Notes: generated by a model from the letters alone, not told the origin. Shown: positions 44,387-52,800, counted from the first letter of the stretch. The stretch is 64,000 nt of DNA from Flavobacterium anhuiense (GCF_004151235.1 NZ_JUIV01000002.1:186001-250000); one strand, 5' to 3'. A program made the numbers and translations.

Positions 44387-44416
44387 ATAATCGGAAATTT
44401 AATTTAATAATTTTCC

Positions 44417-44424
44417 TACATTTG
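44417..44424 (+). promoter_or_regulatory. candidate -7 box for the EEP-family gene
   Basis: TACATTTG matches TAnnTTTG, 30 bases before the ATG at 44455. It overlaps an in-frame TTG at 44422, which argues against that earlier start. Confidence 0.45.
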
Positions 44425-44454
44425 TTTTTGTTGCTATCATTAAATTTTCTTTAT

Positions 44455-45549
44455 ATGCCGCTCAAATTCAAATCTTGTTTGTTCTTTATTTTTTCATTTT
44501 TAGCTCTTTCTGGACAATCCAAAAAGTATAAAATACATACAGTTGCCTTCTACAATTTCGAGAACCTTTATGATACTGTGGATGATGCATTTACAAATGA
44601 TAATGAATGGACGCCAAATGGAGCGCAACATTGGACAACAGAAAAATATCAGCAAAAATTAAAAAACTTAGCCAAAGCAATATCAGAAATTGGGACACCA
44701 GAAAATTCAAATGCGCCCACTTTAATTGGAGCAGCAGAGATCGAAAATAGAAATGTTTTAGAAGATTTAATAAAAGAGCCAAAATTACAGTCGCTAGATT
44801 TGGGAATTATTCACTTTGATTCACCAGATAAACGCGGTATTGATGTGGCGCTACTTTATCAGAAAAAATATTTTAGACCGACTTCTTATTCGAATATTCC
44901 TTTAATTATTTATAAAAAAGAAATTTCTAAAAAAGAAGAAGAAACAGAAGTTTTAGACGATGAAATTGAAGTTAAAAAAGAAAATAAAAATCGTGTTTTT
45001 ACAAGAGACCAGCTTTTGGTTTCTGGATTTTTAGAAAATGAAGAAATTCATATTATTGTTAATCATTGGCCATCAAGATCGGGTGGAGAAAAGGCAACGA
45101 GTTTATTTCGCGAAGCAGCAGGTAAATTGAATAGAAAAATTATCGATTCATTACAGCAAATTAATCCACAAGCTAAAGTATTGACAATGGGAGATTTTAA
45201 TGACGGACCATTTAATAAAAGTATAAAAGCTTGGTTAGGAGCAAAGGGCATAAAGACTGAAGTTTCAGAATTTGATGTTTTTAATCCGTTTGAAGAACTT
45301 GCCAATAAAGGTTTGGGAACTATTGCGTATCGTGATTCGTGGAATATTTTTGATCAGATTATCATGACAGCTTCTTTCGTTAAAACAGATTTTTCGACTT
45401 TTAATTTTTGGAAAGCAGGCATTTTCAACAGACCTTATCTTATTCAAAATTCAGGTGCCTATAAAGGGTATCCATTGCGAAATACACTCAGTGAAGCAGG
45501 TTTTAGTGATCACCTTCCAGTTTATGTGTATTTGATAAAAGAATTTTAA
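44455..45549 (+). CDS. endonuclease/exonuclease/phosphatase family protein, exported
   Basis: This protein of about 364 residues has the EEP (DNase I-like) fold and cleaves phosphodiesters or phosphomonoesters. It carries an N-terminal signal peptide (CLFFIFSFLALSGQ). Motifs are VAFYNFENLYDT, GAAEIENRNVLEDL (metal-binding Glu), IIVNHWPSRSGG, LTMGDFNDGP and FSDHLPVYVYL. The set is complete, so it should be active; an extracellular nuclease for phosphate or nucleotide scavenging is plausible. I chose ATG 44455 over the TTG at 44422 because the latter overlaps the promoter. Confidence 0.87.
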   Translation: MPLKFKSCLFFIFSFLALSGQSKKYKIHTVAFYNFENLYDTVDDAFTNDNEWTPNGAQHWTTEKYQQKLKNLAKAISEIGTPENSNAPTLIGAAEIENRNVLEDLIKEPKLQSLDLGIIHFDSPDKRGIDVALLYQKKYFRPTSYSNIPLIIYKKEISKKEEETEVLDDEIEVKKENKNRVFTRDQLLVSGFLENEEIHIIVNHWPSRSGGEKATSLFREAAGKLNRKIIDSLQQINPQAKVLTMGDFNDGPFNKSIKAWLGAKGIKTEVSEFDVFNPFEELANKGLGTIAYRDSWNIFDQIIMTASFVKTDFSTFNFWKAGIFNRPYLIQNSGAYKGYPLRNTLSEAGFSDHLPVYVYLIKEF

Positions 45550-45552
45550 TGG

Positions 45553-45626
45553 GATTCAGTCTCAGTTTTCAGCCACAGTAATCAGTTTAAGTAAAACTGA
45601 AAACTGCGACTGCGACTGAATACTTT
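45553..45626. repeat. inverted array of ACTG/CAGT units
   Basis: ATTCAGTCTCAGTTTTCAG on the left is answered by CTGAAAACTGCGACTGCGACTGAATA on the right, built from 6-7 base units (CAGTCT, CAGTTTT; ACTGAAA, ACTGCG, ACTGCG, ACTGAAT). It fills the gap before the dioxygenase gene and belongs to the same short-period class as the suf gaps. Confidence 0.7.
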
Positions 45627-45661
45627 TCACTACCTTAGCTTTTCATAAATTTTGAATAAAA

Positions 45662-46201
45662 ATGGCTATAGCAAAACCTTTCAACTTAATTAAATGGATT
45701 GACGAAAACCGTCATTTATTAAAACCGCCAGTTGGAAATAAAAATCTTTACGTAGATTCTGGAGATTATATTGTAATGATTGTGGCGGGACCAAATGCAA
45801 GAAAAGATTATCATTATAACGAAACAGAAGAACTTTTTTATCAGCTAGAAGGAAGTATAAAAGTGGTAATTCAGGAAGATGGACAGCGTAAAGAAATGGA
45901 ATTAAATGCAGGCGATATGTATCTGCATCCTGCAAAAGTGCCACATTCTCCTGTTCGTTCAGAAGGTTCGATCGGACTTGTAATTGAACGTAAACGTGCT
46001 GGACAAGGCTTTACAGATGGTTTGCTTTGGCATTGTGACAATTGCAATCATAAATTGTATGAAGTGTATTTTGAACTTCATAATATCGAAAAAGATTTCC
46101 TTCCTCATTTTGAACATTTCTACAATTCAGAAGAATTAAGAACGTGCGATAATTGTGGAATTGTTATGGAAACTGATCCTAGATTCACGGCTAAGAAATA
46201 A
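45662..46201 (+). CDS. 3-hydroxyanthranilate 3,4-dioxygenase
   Basis: The enzyme is a cupin that opens the ring of 3-hydroxyanthranilate in tryptophan/kynurenine breakdown or de novo NAD synthesis. The 179-residue protein carries the iron ligands His51, Glu57 and His95 in HYNETEELFYQLEG and HPAKVPHSPVRS. It also has the bacterial C-terminal rubredoxin-like iron site with two CDNC pairs (Cys125/128 and Cys162/165). No other kynurenine-pathway gene is adjacent in this window. Confidence 0.93.
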   Translation: MAIAKPFNLIKWIDENRHLLKPPVGNKNLYVDSGDYIVMIVAGPNARKDYHYNETEELFYQLEGSIKVVIQEDGQRKEMELNAGDMYLHPAKVPHSPVRSEGSIGLVIERKRAGQGFTDGLLWHCDNCNHKLYEVYFELHNIEKDFLPHFEHFYNSEELRTCDNCGIVMETDPRFTAKK

Positions 46202-46222
46202 TATTTTATTTGATAGAAATAC

Positions 46223-46257
46223 GAAACGCGACAGGTTTTTAAAAACTGGCCGGGTTT
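46223..46257. terminator. degenerate palindrome after the dioxygenase gene
   Basis: An imperfect inverted repeat centred on TTTTTAAAAA (AAACGCGACAGG-like against CTGGCCGGGTTT) is followed by TATTTTGG. It may be a decayed terminator of the gene ending at 46201. Confidence 0.35.
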
Positions 46258-46295
46258 ATTTTGGTGTATTTTCATTCAAATAAGAAATTATTTTC

Positions 46296-46320
46296 TACAT
46301 TTGTATCAAATATGAAACAA
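46296..46320 (+). promoter_or_regulatory. antitoxin promoter with overlapping dyad
   Basis: TACATTTG (46296-46303) is an exact -7 box. It overlaps the dyad TTGTATCA-N4-TGAAACAA (46301-46320, one mismatch), and a third half-site TGATACAA lies at 46335-46342 over the start codon. The layout suggests autorepression by the encoded helix-turn-helix protein. Confidence 0.5.
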
Positions 46321-46333
46321 AAAACAATCAATT

Positions 46334-46645
46334 ATGATACAAGAAATAATTGCATATAAAAATATAGTTGATAATATTGAAGGATTAATGGAAAAATCAC
46401 CTTACAAGAAAAACTATATAATTGAAAAAGTAGGAATCCCTAGTCCAACATTCTATCGTAAACTGAAAACACAGTCATTTACTCCTGATGAAGTACTATC
46501 TATTGCTAAAATACTTTCTCCTGAAGAAAACTTTAGATTAGAATTAAAGGCAGATATTGAACAGGCTAAACGTGAGCTAGAAGAGGGGAATTTTATAACT
46601 CATGAGGATATGTTGCTTGAGTTAAAGAGAAAAGGAATAATCTAA
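46334..46645 (+). CDS. helix-turn-helix antitoxin-like protein
   Basis: This 103-residue protein has a likely helix-turn-helix at about 28-45 (YIIEKVGIPSPTFYRKL), followed by a helix and an acidic C-terminal tail (EQAKRELEEGNFITHEDMLLELKRKGII) like those that wrap ParE/RelE toxins. It faces a ParE/RelE-like gene tail to tail, with the two stop codons overlapping in CTAA (46642-46645). A promoter and operator-like dyad lie just upstream. The antitoxin role is inferred from fold and position. Confidence 0.7.
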   Translation: MIQEIIAYKNIVDNIEGLMEKSPYKKNYIIEKVGIPSPTFYRKLKTQSFTPDEVLSIAKILSPEENFRLELKADIEQAKRELEEGNFITHEDMLLELKRKGII

Positions 46646-46935
46646 AAAAGATCTAAGATTGTTAACGGTTTTTGTCGATTGTCATGAAACCTAATTAAAT
46701 GAATTAAGTCTTTATTTATAATATAATAAAGTGATATATGCCTTGAAATTAATATTTCATTGCATTCTAAATCATTTCTAAATTTGCCTAGTAAAGGATT
46801 TTTAGAAATCAAATTAAGGATTAATAAAACTTCATTTACGAATTTTTGAGCAATTTCATTATTCCTGTAATGAATTAAATAATCTCGCGTTTTATAAAAA
46901 GTATAATTAGCTTTTGTTGACCAAACAATTTTCAT
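46642..46935 (-). CDS. ParE/RelE-family toxin
   Basis: This 97-residue protein has the ParE/RelE pattern: KIVWSTKANYTFYKTRDYLIH at the start, a central helix pair (EIAQKFVNEVLLILNLISKNPLLGKF), a core strand EILISRHISLYYIINKDLIHLIRFHDNRQKP and a short tail. Such proteins poison gyrase (ParE) or cut mRNA on ribosomes (RelE); the ending IRFHDNRQKP fits either. It is convergent with its presumed antitoxin and lies 54 bases after a phosphodiesterase gene in the same direction, so it may be read from that gene's promoter. Confidence 0.8.
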   Translation of the reverse strand: MKIVWSTKANYTFYKTRDYLIHYRNNEIAQKFVNEVLLILNLISKNPLLGKFRNDLECNEILISRHISLYYIINKDLIHLIRFHDNRQKPLTILDLF

Positions 46936-46989
46936 CTTTCAAAAAATATTTGGCTAAAATATAAAAATAAACCTACAAGTAATTTGTTT

Positions 46990-47946
46990 TTACAAACTAA
47001 ATTTCTTCCCCTGTTCAGGATAAATAATCTTTAATCCTAAATCATTTTGAGCTTTTAATTGCTCTTTAATTTTTGTAATATTCTTTGCAGGCGGTTTCAA
47101 ATGTGTGATAATGATTTTAAAGTTTTCTAGAGAACCTTTTCCTGCTAAATCCTCTAGAATATGAAGTTCTTTCATTAAATAATTCGGAGTCAAATGACCA
47201 AACAAAAATTTATCTGGTTGTTCATTTGGAAACGAAACTTCAATAAAAATTCCTTTCAATTGTTTGGTTTTAACCAATGGAGCAACTGCAGTCCATAAAT
47301 CGCGAAGATTATTGCTTTTTTCTACTTCATCTGGTCCTGTATCTCCTAAATATAGTGCATAATCATTCTCATTTTTAATTAAGAAAGCAGTACTCTCAAA
47401 CGGATTAACATGGCTAAGAGAAAAAGCTTTAACCGTCATTTTGGTATTAGTTAAAGGAGTTTCTTCTCCTAGATTCAAGGTTTGAAAATGATATTTTTTT
47501 AAAGGAAAGCCAGGACCTGTATCTCCAAAATTAGCCCAAGTCTGATCGTTGAAATAATGGTTTTCCATCATTTCCATACATTTATTCGTTGCATAGACCG
47601 TTTTAGAAGAATCGGCAGGAGAGTTTATAATCAAACCCGAAACATGATCCAAATGTGCATGAGAAATTAAATATCCTTTGATGTATTTGCGTAAAACTTG
47701 GCTTGTAGAAACTTTAAAAGTTTTCTTTTCTATGGCTTTTTCGATTCCCGCATTTACAGTTCCAGCGTCAAGACAGATATAATCAGTTGTATTTGATGGA
47801 GATATTAAATAAGCAGAAAGATTTTTTTCATCAATACCGCCCATTACGCCTAATGGAACTATAGAAAAAGAGGGTTTTTCTTTTTGGGAAAATATATTGG
47901 TAGTAACTAAAAGAAAACAAAGCAAAAGCCTATTAAAAAGAGTCAT
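46990..47946 (-). CDS. class II 3',5'-cyclic-nucleotide phosphodiesterase, exported
   Basis: This 318-residue enzyme of the metallo-beta-lactamase superfamily has the class II PDE signature YLISHAHLDHVSGL and conserved LSHVNPFESTAFLI, YLGDTGPDEVE and IIITHLKP. It should hydrolyse cAMP or cGMP to the 5' nucleotide. A signal peptide (LLLCFLLVTTNIFSQ) places it outside the cytoplasm, so it would act on extracellular cyclic nucleotides. I chose the ATG at 47944-47946 (MTLFNRLLL), because the longer frame from 48042 puts 32 residues before the signal peptide. Confidence 0.87.
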   Translation of the reverse strand: MTLFNRLLLCFLLVTTNIFSQKEKPSFSIVPLGVMGGIDEKNLSAYLISPSNTTDYICLDAGTVNAGIEKAIEKKTFKVSTSQVLRKYIKGYLISHAHLDHVSGLIINSPADSSKTVYATNKCMEMMENHYFNDQTWANFGDTGPGFPLKKYHFQTLNLGEETPLTNTKMTVKAFSLSHVNPFESTAFLIKNENDYALYLGDTGPDEVEKSNNLRDLWTAVAPLVKTKQLKGIFIEVSFPNEQPDKFLFGHLTPNYLMKELHILEDLAGKGSLENFKIIITHLKPPAKNITKIKEQLKAQNDLGLKIIYPEQGKKFSL

Positions 47947-48125
47947 GTTTTTAATTTTAAGTGCACAAATTTCATTAAATAAATTCAATAATGAGGTTTC
48001 GTTTCTGTTAATACTATAAAATAAGCTTAAATTTACTTTCATTTATGAATTAACTTCAATTGAAAATTAATTCTAAAACAATATCTTTACATAAAAATAT
48101 AACAATTTTAACCAAAAAAGTTACA

Positions 48126-49679
48126 ATGACAACAATAGCATCGCAATTTGGAATGAAGGAAGCTCTTGAAAAATTGGGCATCAAGACCATAAATGAAGGA
48201 ACATCAACAGGAATTAATAATTTTTCTTCGGGAGAAATTCTAGATAGTTATTCGCCAGTTGACGGAAAATTAATTGCTTCGGTAAAGATGTCAACTGCTG
48301 AGGATTACCAAAAAGCAATTCAAACAGCTGCAGAGGCTTTTAAAACGTTTAGATTGATTCCTGCTCCACAGCGTGGTGAAATTGTACGTCAGTTTGGAGA
48401 AAAATTAAGACAAAATAAAGAAGCTCTTGGAAAACTAGTTTCTTACGAAATGGGAAAATCATTGCAAGAAGGTTTTGGAGAAGTTCAGGAAATGATAGAT
48501 ATCTGCGATTTTGCAGTTGGTTTATCACGCCAACTTCACGGGTTAACAATGCATTCTGAAAGACCAGGACATAGAATGTACGAGCAATATCATCCGTTGG
48601 GAATTGTTGGAATCATTTCAGCATTTAATTTTCCAGTCGCGGTTTGGTCTTGGAACACAGCTTTAGCATGGATTTCTGGTGATGTTTGCGTTTGGAAACC
48701 TTCTGAAAAAACACCTCTTTGCGGTATTGCTTGCCAAAATATCATCGCTCAAGTTATAAAAGAAAATAATCTTCCAGAGGGAATTTCGTGTTTAATAAAC
48801 GGAGATTATAAAATAGGAGAGTTGTTGACTGCAGACACTCGTATTCCGCTTATTTCTGCAACAGGTTCAACTAGAATGGGGAAAATTGTTGCGCAGACTG
48901 TAGCAGGAAGATTAGGTAAATCTTTATTAGAACTTGGAGGAAATAATGCTATTATTGTGACTCCAGATGCCGATATTAAGATGACGGTTATCGGAGCTGT
49001 TTTTGGAGCTGTTGGAACGGCTGGACAGCGTTGTACTTCAACTCGTCGATTGATTATTCACGAAAGTATTTATGATAAAGTAAAAGATGCATTGGTGGCA
49101 GCTTACAAACAGTTAAGAATCGGAAATCCGCTTGACGAAAATAATCACGTTGGACCGCTAATTGACACTCATGCTGTAGAAATGTATGCGGCAGCTTTAA
49201 ATAAAGTTGTAGCTGAAGGCGGAAAGATTCTTGTAGAAGGTGGAGTACTTTCTGGTCAAGGTTATGAAAGCGGCTGTTATGTAAAACCTGCGATTGCCGA
49301 AGCTGAAAATTCGTTTGAAATTGTGCAGCACGAAACATTTGCTCCAGTTTTATATTTAATTAAATATTCAGGCGAAGTAGAAAGTGCAATCGAAATTCAA
49401 AATGGTGTTGCACAAGGATTATCTTCTGCAATTATGACGAATAATTTACGTGAAGCAGAAAGATTTTTATCTGCAACAGGTTCTGACTGTGGAATCGCAA
49501 ACGTGAATATTGGAACTTCTGGCGCAGAGATCGGTGGTGCTTTTGGTGGTGAAAAAGAAACTGGAGGCGGACGTGAATCAGGTTCAGATGCTTGGAAAAT
49601 ATATATGAGACGTCAAACCAATACAATCAATTATACTACGAATCTTCCTCTAGCACAGGGAATTAAATTTGATTTGTAA
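48126..49679 (+). CDS. ALDH7-type aldehyde dehydrogenase (probable alpha-aminoadipic semialdehyde dehydrogenase)
   Basis: This NAD(P)-dependent aldehyde dehydrogenase of about 517 residues is of the antiquitin (ALDH7A1) class, which oxidises alpha-aminoadipic semialdehyde / piperideine-6-carboxylate in lysine breakdown. Evidence includes LELGGNNA with the base Glu, the catalytic Cys in TAGQRCTSTRR, VQHETFAPVLY and the class-specific ending GAEIGGAFGGEKETGGGRESGSD. I chose the ATG at 48126 (MTTIASQFGMKEAL). The frame from 48060 adds 22 lysine-rich residues without family support. A strong terminator follows. Confidence 0.88.
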   Translation: MTTIASQFGMKEALEKLGIKTINEGTSTGINNFSSGEILDSYSPVDGKLIASVKMSTAEDYQKAIQTAAEAFKTFRLIPAPQRGEIVRQFGEKLRQNKEALGKLVSYEMGKSLQEGFGEVQEMIDICDFAVGLSRQLHGLTMHSERPGHRMYEQYHPLGIVGIISAFNFPVAVWSWNTALAWISGDVCVWKPSEKTPLCGIACQNIIAQVIKENNLPEGISCLINGDYKIGELLTADTRIPLISATGSTRMGKIVAQTVAGRLGKSLLELGGNNAIIVTPDADIKMTVIGAVFGAVGTAGQRCTSTRRLIIHESIYDKVKDALVAAYKQLRIGNPLDENNHVGPLIDTHAVEMYAAALNKVVAEGGKILVEGGVLSGQGYESGCYVKPAIAEAENSFEIVQHETFAPVLYLIKYSGEVESAIEIQNGVAQGLSSAIMTNNLREAERFLSATGSDCGIANVNIGTSGAEIGGAFGGEKETGGGRESGSDAWKIYMRRQTNTINYTTNLPLAQGIKFDL

Positions 49680-49693
49680 AAGTATAAAACTGA

Positions 49694-49723
49694 AAAAAGG
49701 CTTCCAATTTTGGAAGCCTTTTT
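49694..49723 (+). terminator. terminator after the ALDH7 gene
   Basis: A 13-bp stem (AAAAAGGCTTCCA at 49694-49706 with its complement at 49711-49723) and a 4-base loop, with A- and T-runs, lies between converging genes. It can serve both strands. Confidence 0.9.
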
Positions 49724-49739
49724 AAGTTAAGTTTGGTTT

Positions 49740-52598
49740 TTATTTTTTAATTAGTGTTTGGTTTATTGATCCATCAACAGTAATAATTTTGGCTAAATAA
49801 GTACCAGGAATTAAACTGCTTGTATCAATACTCTCAGAGTTTCCAGAATTAATTACCAAGTTTCCAGAAATGTTGTATATAAGCACACTCTGAACTTTTT
49901 GTTCTGGATCTGATAAGAATAAAGTGCTTGAAACTGGATTTGGATATAAAACTATTTTTGATGATTCTGTACTTTCTTTTGCAGTAGTTTCAGCTCCAAC
50001 AGCCATTCTTAAAGTACTTCCGCTATAAACAGTGCTAATGTAAAATAAGTTGGCAACAGAACCTTTTGTTATAGTGTGAGAACCTGCAGCAATTGAAGCA
50101 GTTACGATACCTGCTGATGCCGTGTAAGAAACATTATCTACTTTAATAGTTCCCGTAAAATTTGAATCGAAAACCAAAGTTAAAGTAGACGCACTTGTTG
50201 TTGTATACGTTATAGATGTGCTTGATTCTATTTTTAAACGCTCTGTTAATGTTAATCCGTTGTAAGTTACAGATCCAGGAGTTGAATTCATGTTTCCTGT
50301 AATAGAGTAGAATGTACTTGTTTTGCCAGATGTTGTAAAATTATGTAATTCAGATCCGCCACTTGAGCCTGTTGTCACCGTTATTGTTCCTGATGCCGTT
50401 ACAGGAGTTCCTGCACTTCCTGAAGTTGTTACAGAATAAGACACGTTTGCAGTTGGAGTTCCCGTAATCGTGATAGTTTTTGCTGTTGTATTTTTTACAA
50501 AAGACAACCCAGAAGCAGGTAATCCTGTTACAGATGCGTCCGTTGCGTTTCCGCCCCAAGTAAAGACGATTGAAGCGATAGCAGTTCCAGAAGAAACAGT
50601 TTGGCTATTATTTCCTGTTGAAGTTAAAGTTTGGTTTCCAGCAGCAGTAACTGTTACAGTTCCTGAACCAGTGGCTGGGGAACCACTAGTTCCAGAAGTT
50701 GCAATTGAGTACGAAACTGTTGCAGTTGGCGTACCAGAAATAGTTATCGTTTTAGCTGTAGTATTTTTTACAAAAGTCAATCCAGAAGCTGGCAATCCAG
50801 TTACGGTTGCATCAGTCGCATCTCCACCCCATGTAAATACGATTGAAGAAATTGCTGTACCACTTGCAACAGTTTGATTATTGTTTGCGGAAGAAGTTAA
50901 AGTTAAAGTCTGCGTTCCAGCAGGCGGATTTCCTTCTCCTTGTACAGCAACTAAAGTTCCAGTGTAGTTGGTAAGAGCTGTTTTTAATGCCGTAATAACC
51001 AAAGAAGAAGTATCATCTGTAGCATTGTTAAATGTCCATTTTAGATCTCCACCAGATACACGTCCTGCATATTGAGTTGTTTTTGTTTTCGCAGCAGCAG
51101 GAGTATCGATAGTTAGATTTTTTACATACAAATTAGCATCTGTATCAAAGTTGTTGTAGGTATTAGCGCCCGATTTAGATTTTACAGCACTGCTTACCAC
51201 TTCTCCTCTTGTTGTAGCTACATAAGCATCAAAATCTGTTGTAGAGCTTATTTTTCCTGATATATTGTATAACGGATTAGGATCGTTATAAGCTACAAAA
51301 CGCATATTATTTGTTCCATTAGAAGCATCAAAAGTATTGTTGAAAGCTTTAATGCTTCCTCCAGCTTCACCAGAGAATGTTCCCATTGTTCCGGCATTAT
51401 TTACTTGATTGGCTTCGTCCCAAATGTCAGAACCTTGAAGAGAAGTTAACATTGGATGTTTGCTGTTTCTGTAATAATTTCCTTCAACGAAAAGAGAAGA
51501 GCCCATAGTTGAACCTGCTCCATATTTAGAAACTCCGTCATAATAGTTGTTGTAAATATGTGCTGAATAATAGCGCACACGAGGGTGACGAGAATCGGAG
51601 TGATCAAACCAGTTATGGTGGTACGTGATGTACAATCCTGAAGTTGTTCCTTCGCTTAAGCCTAAAAGACTTGCTTTTCCATTATCCCAAAAGTGGTTGT
51701 AAGATAATGTAATATAAGTTGAAGTTTTATTGTCTAATGCTCCGTCACCTTTTATCTGGTCGGCATCGCTTCCTGCGTTTCCGTAAAATAAATCACAATT
51801 GTGAACCCATACGTGATCATTGTCTTGCTGCATTCCTACATTATCTCCTGCAGTACTATTACAGTTCATAAATCCAAGGTTGCTTACTTCTATATTTGAA
51901 GCCGATTTTAATCTAACTCCCCATCCGTTCGCTACAGCGTCGTCACCAATACCTTCAATTGTTACATAGCTAGAAGCATTGTTTGCATTTTCAATAACTA
52001 CGTCGCCACCTTCCATAACCGTCATATCAGTGATATTTCCAATTAAACGAATGATAAACGGACGCGTATCTTTTCCTTTTTTAATGGCGTAAAGAATATT
52101 TTGAAGACCAATGCAAGGATTTGCGCTAGCTCCAGTAATATTCATCGAAATTGTGTTTTTGGTATTTTGTGTAATGTAAAGAATTACAGCATTGTCTTTA
52201 GGAGTTCCGTCAGCTTTGTATCCTCCAGGAACACGTCCGCCTTCAAAAGCAAATCCATTTCTGTCGTGTGCGGCTACTGTTAAATTGCCTGTTGTTGCTC
52301 CAGTTCCTTCAGTACCGTTTACAACAGGTTTTACTTTTACAGTATAAGTTCCTGCTTTAAGACCTGGAATATCGGCGCGAAAGTATGAACCATAACTTCT
52401 AATAAGTTGGTCATCTATTTTTTGGTCTGTAAATCCGTTTCCAGTATAATACACATTGTAGGTTTGGGCACCACTGACTGGCTGCCATTTTACAAAAGCA
52501 GATTCTAGCCAGCCAGAAGCTTCATTAATTTGAATGGTTTGGGCCCATAATTGAACTGTCATAAGAAAGACAGCCACGAAAAGTAGGTTTTTTTTCAT
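49740..52598 (-). CDS. T9SS-secreted pectate lyase (PL1) with repeat and binding domains
   Basis: This 952-residue secreted lyase cleaves polygalacturonate by beta-elimination. Signal peptide 1-19 is followed by a fibronectin-III-like domain (about 21-110) and the PL1 parallel beta-helix (about 115-500). The helix has calcium-site residues in HVWVHNCDLFYGNAGSDADQ (262-281) and the catalytic arginine region SRHPRVRYY (336-344). Two near-identical repeats of about 90 residues follow (QTVASGTAISSIVFTWGG and QTVSSGTAIASIVFTWGG, about 560-745), then a beta-rich module (GGSELHNFTTSGKTSTFYSITG, about 746-860) and a type A T9SS domain (VLYPNPVSSTLFLSD). Four 14-bp dyads lie upstream. Confidence 0.9.
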   Translation of the reverse strand: MKKNLLFVAVFLMTVQLWAQTIQINEASGWLESAFVKWQPVSGAQTYNVYYTGNGFTDQKIDDQLIRSYGSYFRADIPGLKAGTYTVKVKPVVNGTEGTGATTGNLTVAAHDRNGFAFEGGRVPGGYKADGTPKDNAVILYITQNTKNTISMNITGASANPCIGLQNILYAIKKGKDTRPFIIRLIGNITDMTVMEGGDVVIENANNASSYVTIEGIGDDAVANGWGVRLKSASNIEVSNLGFMNCNSTAGDNVGMQQDNDHVWVHNCDLFYGNAGSDADQIKGDGALDNKTSTYITLSYNHFWDNGKASLLGLSEGTTSGLYITYHHNWFDHSDSRHPRVRYYSAHIYNNYYDGVSKYGAGSTMGSSLFVEGNYYRNSKHPMLTSLQGSDIWDEANQVNNAGTMGTFSGEAGGSIKAFNNTFDASNGTNNMRFVAYNDPNPLYNISGKISSTTDFDAYVATTRGEVVSSAVKSKSGANTYNNFDTDANLYVKNLTIDTPAAAKTKTTQYAGRVSGGDLKWTFNNATDDTSSLVITALKTALTNYTGTLVAVQGEGNPPAGTQTLTLTSSANNNQTVASGTAISSIVFTWGGDATDATVTGLPASGLTFVKNTTAKTITISGTPTATVSYSIATSGTSGSPATGSGTVTVTAAGNQTLTSTGNNSQTVSSGTAIASIVFTWGGNATDASVTGLPASGLSFVKNTTAKTITITGTPTANVSYSVTTSGSAGTPVTASGTITVTTGSSGGSELHNFTTSGKTSTFYSITGNMNSTPGSVTYNGLTLTERLKIESSTSITYTTTSASTLTLVFDSNFTGTIKVDNVSYTASAGIVTASIAAGSHTITKGSVANLFYISTVYSGSTLRMAVGAETTAKESTESSKIVLYPNPVSSTLFLSDPEQKVQSVLIYNISGNLVINSGNSESIDTSSLIPGTYLAKIITVDGSINQTLIKK

Positions 52599-52665
52599 AA
52601 GGTTTGTTTAAGATAGTTAATAAAATAAGCATGTGGTTTTTACTTACGATTCCAAGTGGTTTAAT

Positions 52666-52679
52666 TGTAATCGATTACA
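52666..52679. promoter_or_regulatory. perfect 14-bp palindrome TGTAATCGATTACA
   Basis: This is a perfect palindrome with a central CG, the usual look of a LacI/GalR-family operator. It is 67 bases before the pectate lyase ATG and is the best of four related sites. Confidence 0.65.
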
Positions 52680-52767
52680 CAAAATTATATATTAATTTTT
52701 AATAGTATAATTTTTTTACTAAAAAAAAGAGGATACTTAAATTATTTAGCTTTTAAAATGTTGAAAA

Positions 52768-52781
52768 TGTAATAAATTGCA
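52768..52781. promoter_or_regulatory. related dyad TGTAATAAATTGCA
   Basis: The arms are TGTAAT and ATTGCA, one mismatch from the TGTAAT-N2-ATTACA dyad. It lies six bases from the next site. Confidence 0.5.
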
Positions 52782-52786
52782 TTGAT

Positions 52787-52800
52787 TGTAATTTATTACA
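52787..52800. promoter_or_regulatory. related dyad TGTAATTTATTACA
   Basis: Both 6-base arms match perfectly around TT. Its centre is 19 bases from the preceding site, close to two helical turns, which suits cooperative binding. Confidence 0.55.

Noticed and set aside
47947..48125. Upstream starts of the phosphodiesterase and ALDH7 genes
   Set aside because: Both extensions lack family features, and for the phosphodiesterase the extension precedes the signal peptide; the short region is better read as a divergent promoter region.
50470..50877. 135-codon plus-strand frame opposite the pectate lyase repeats
   Set aside because: It is antisense to the duplicated module and owes its length and internal repeat to that duplication.
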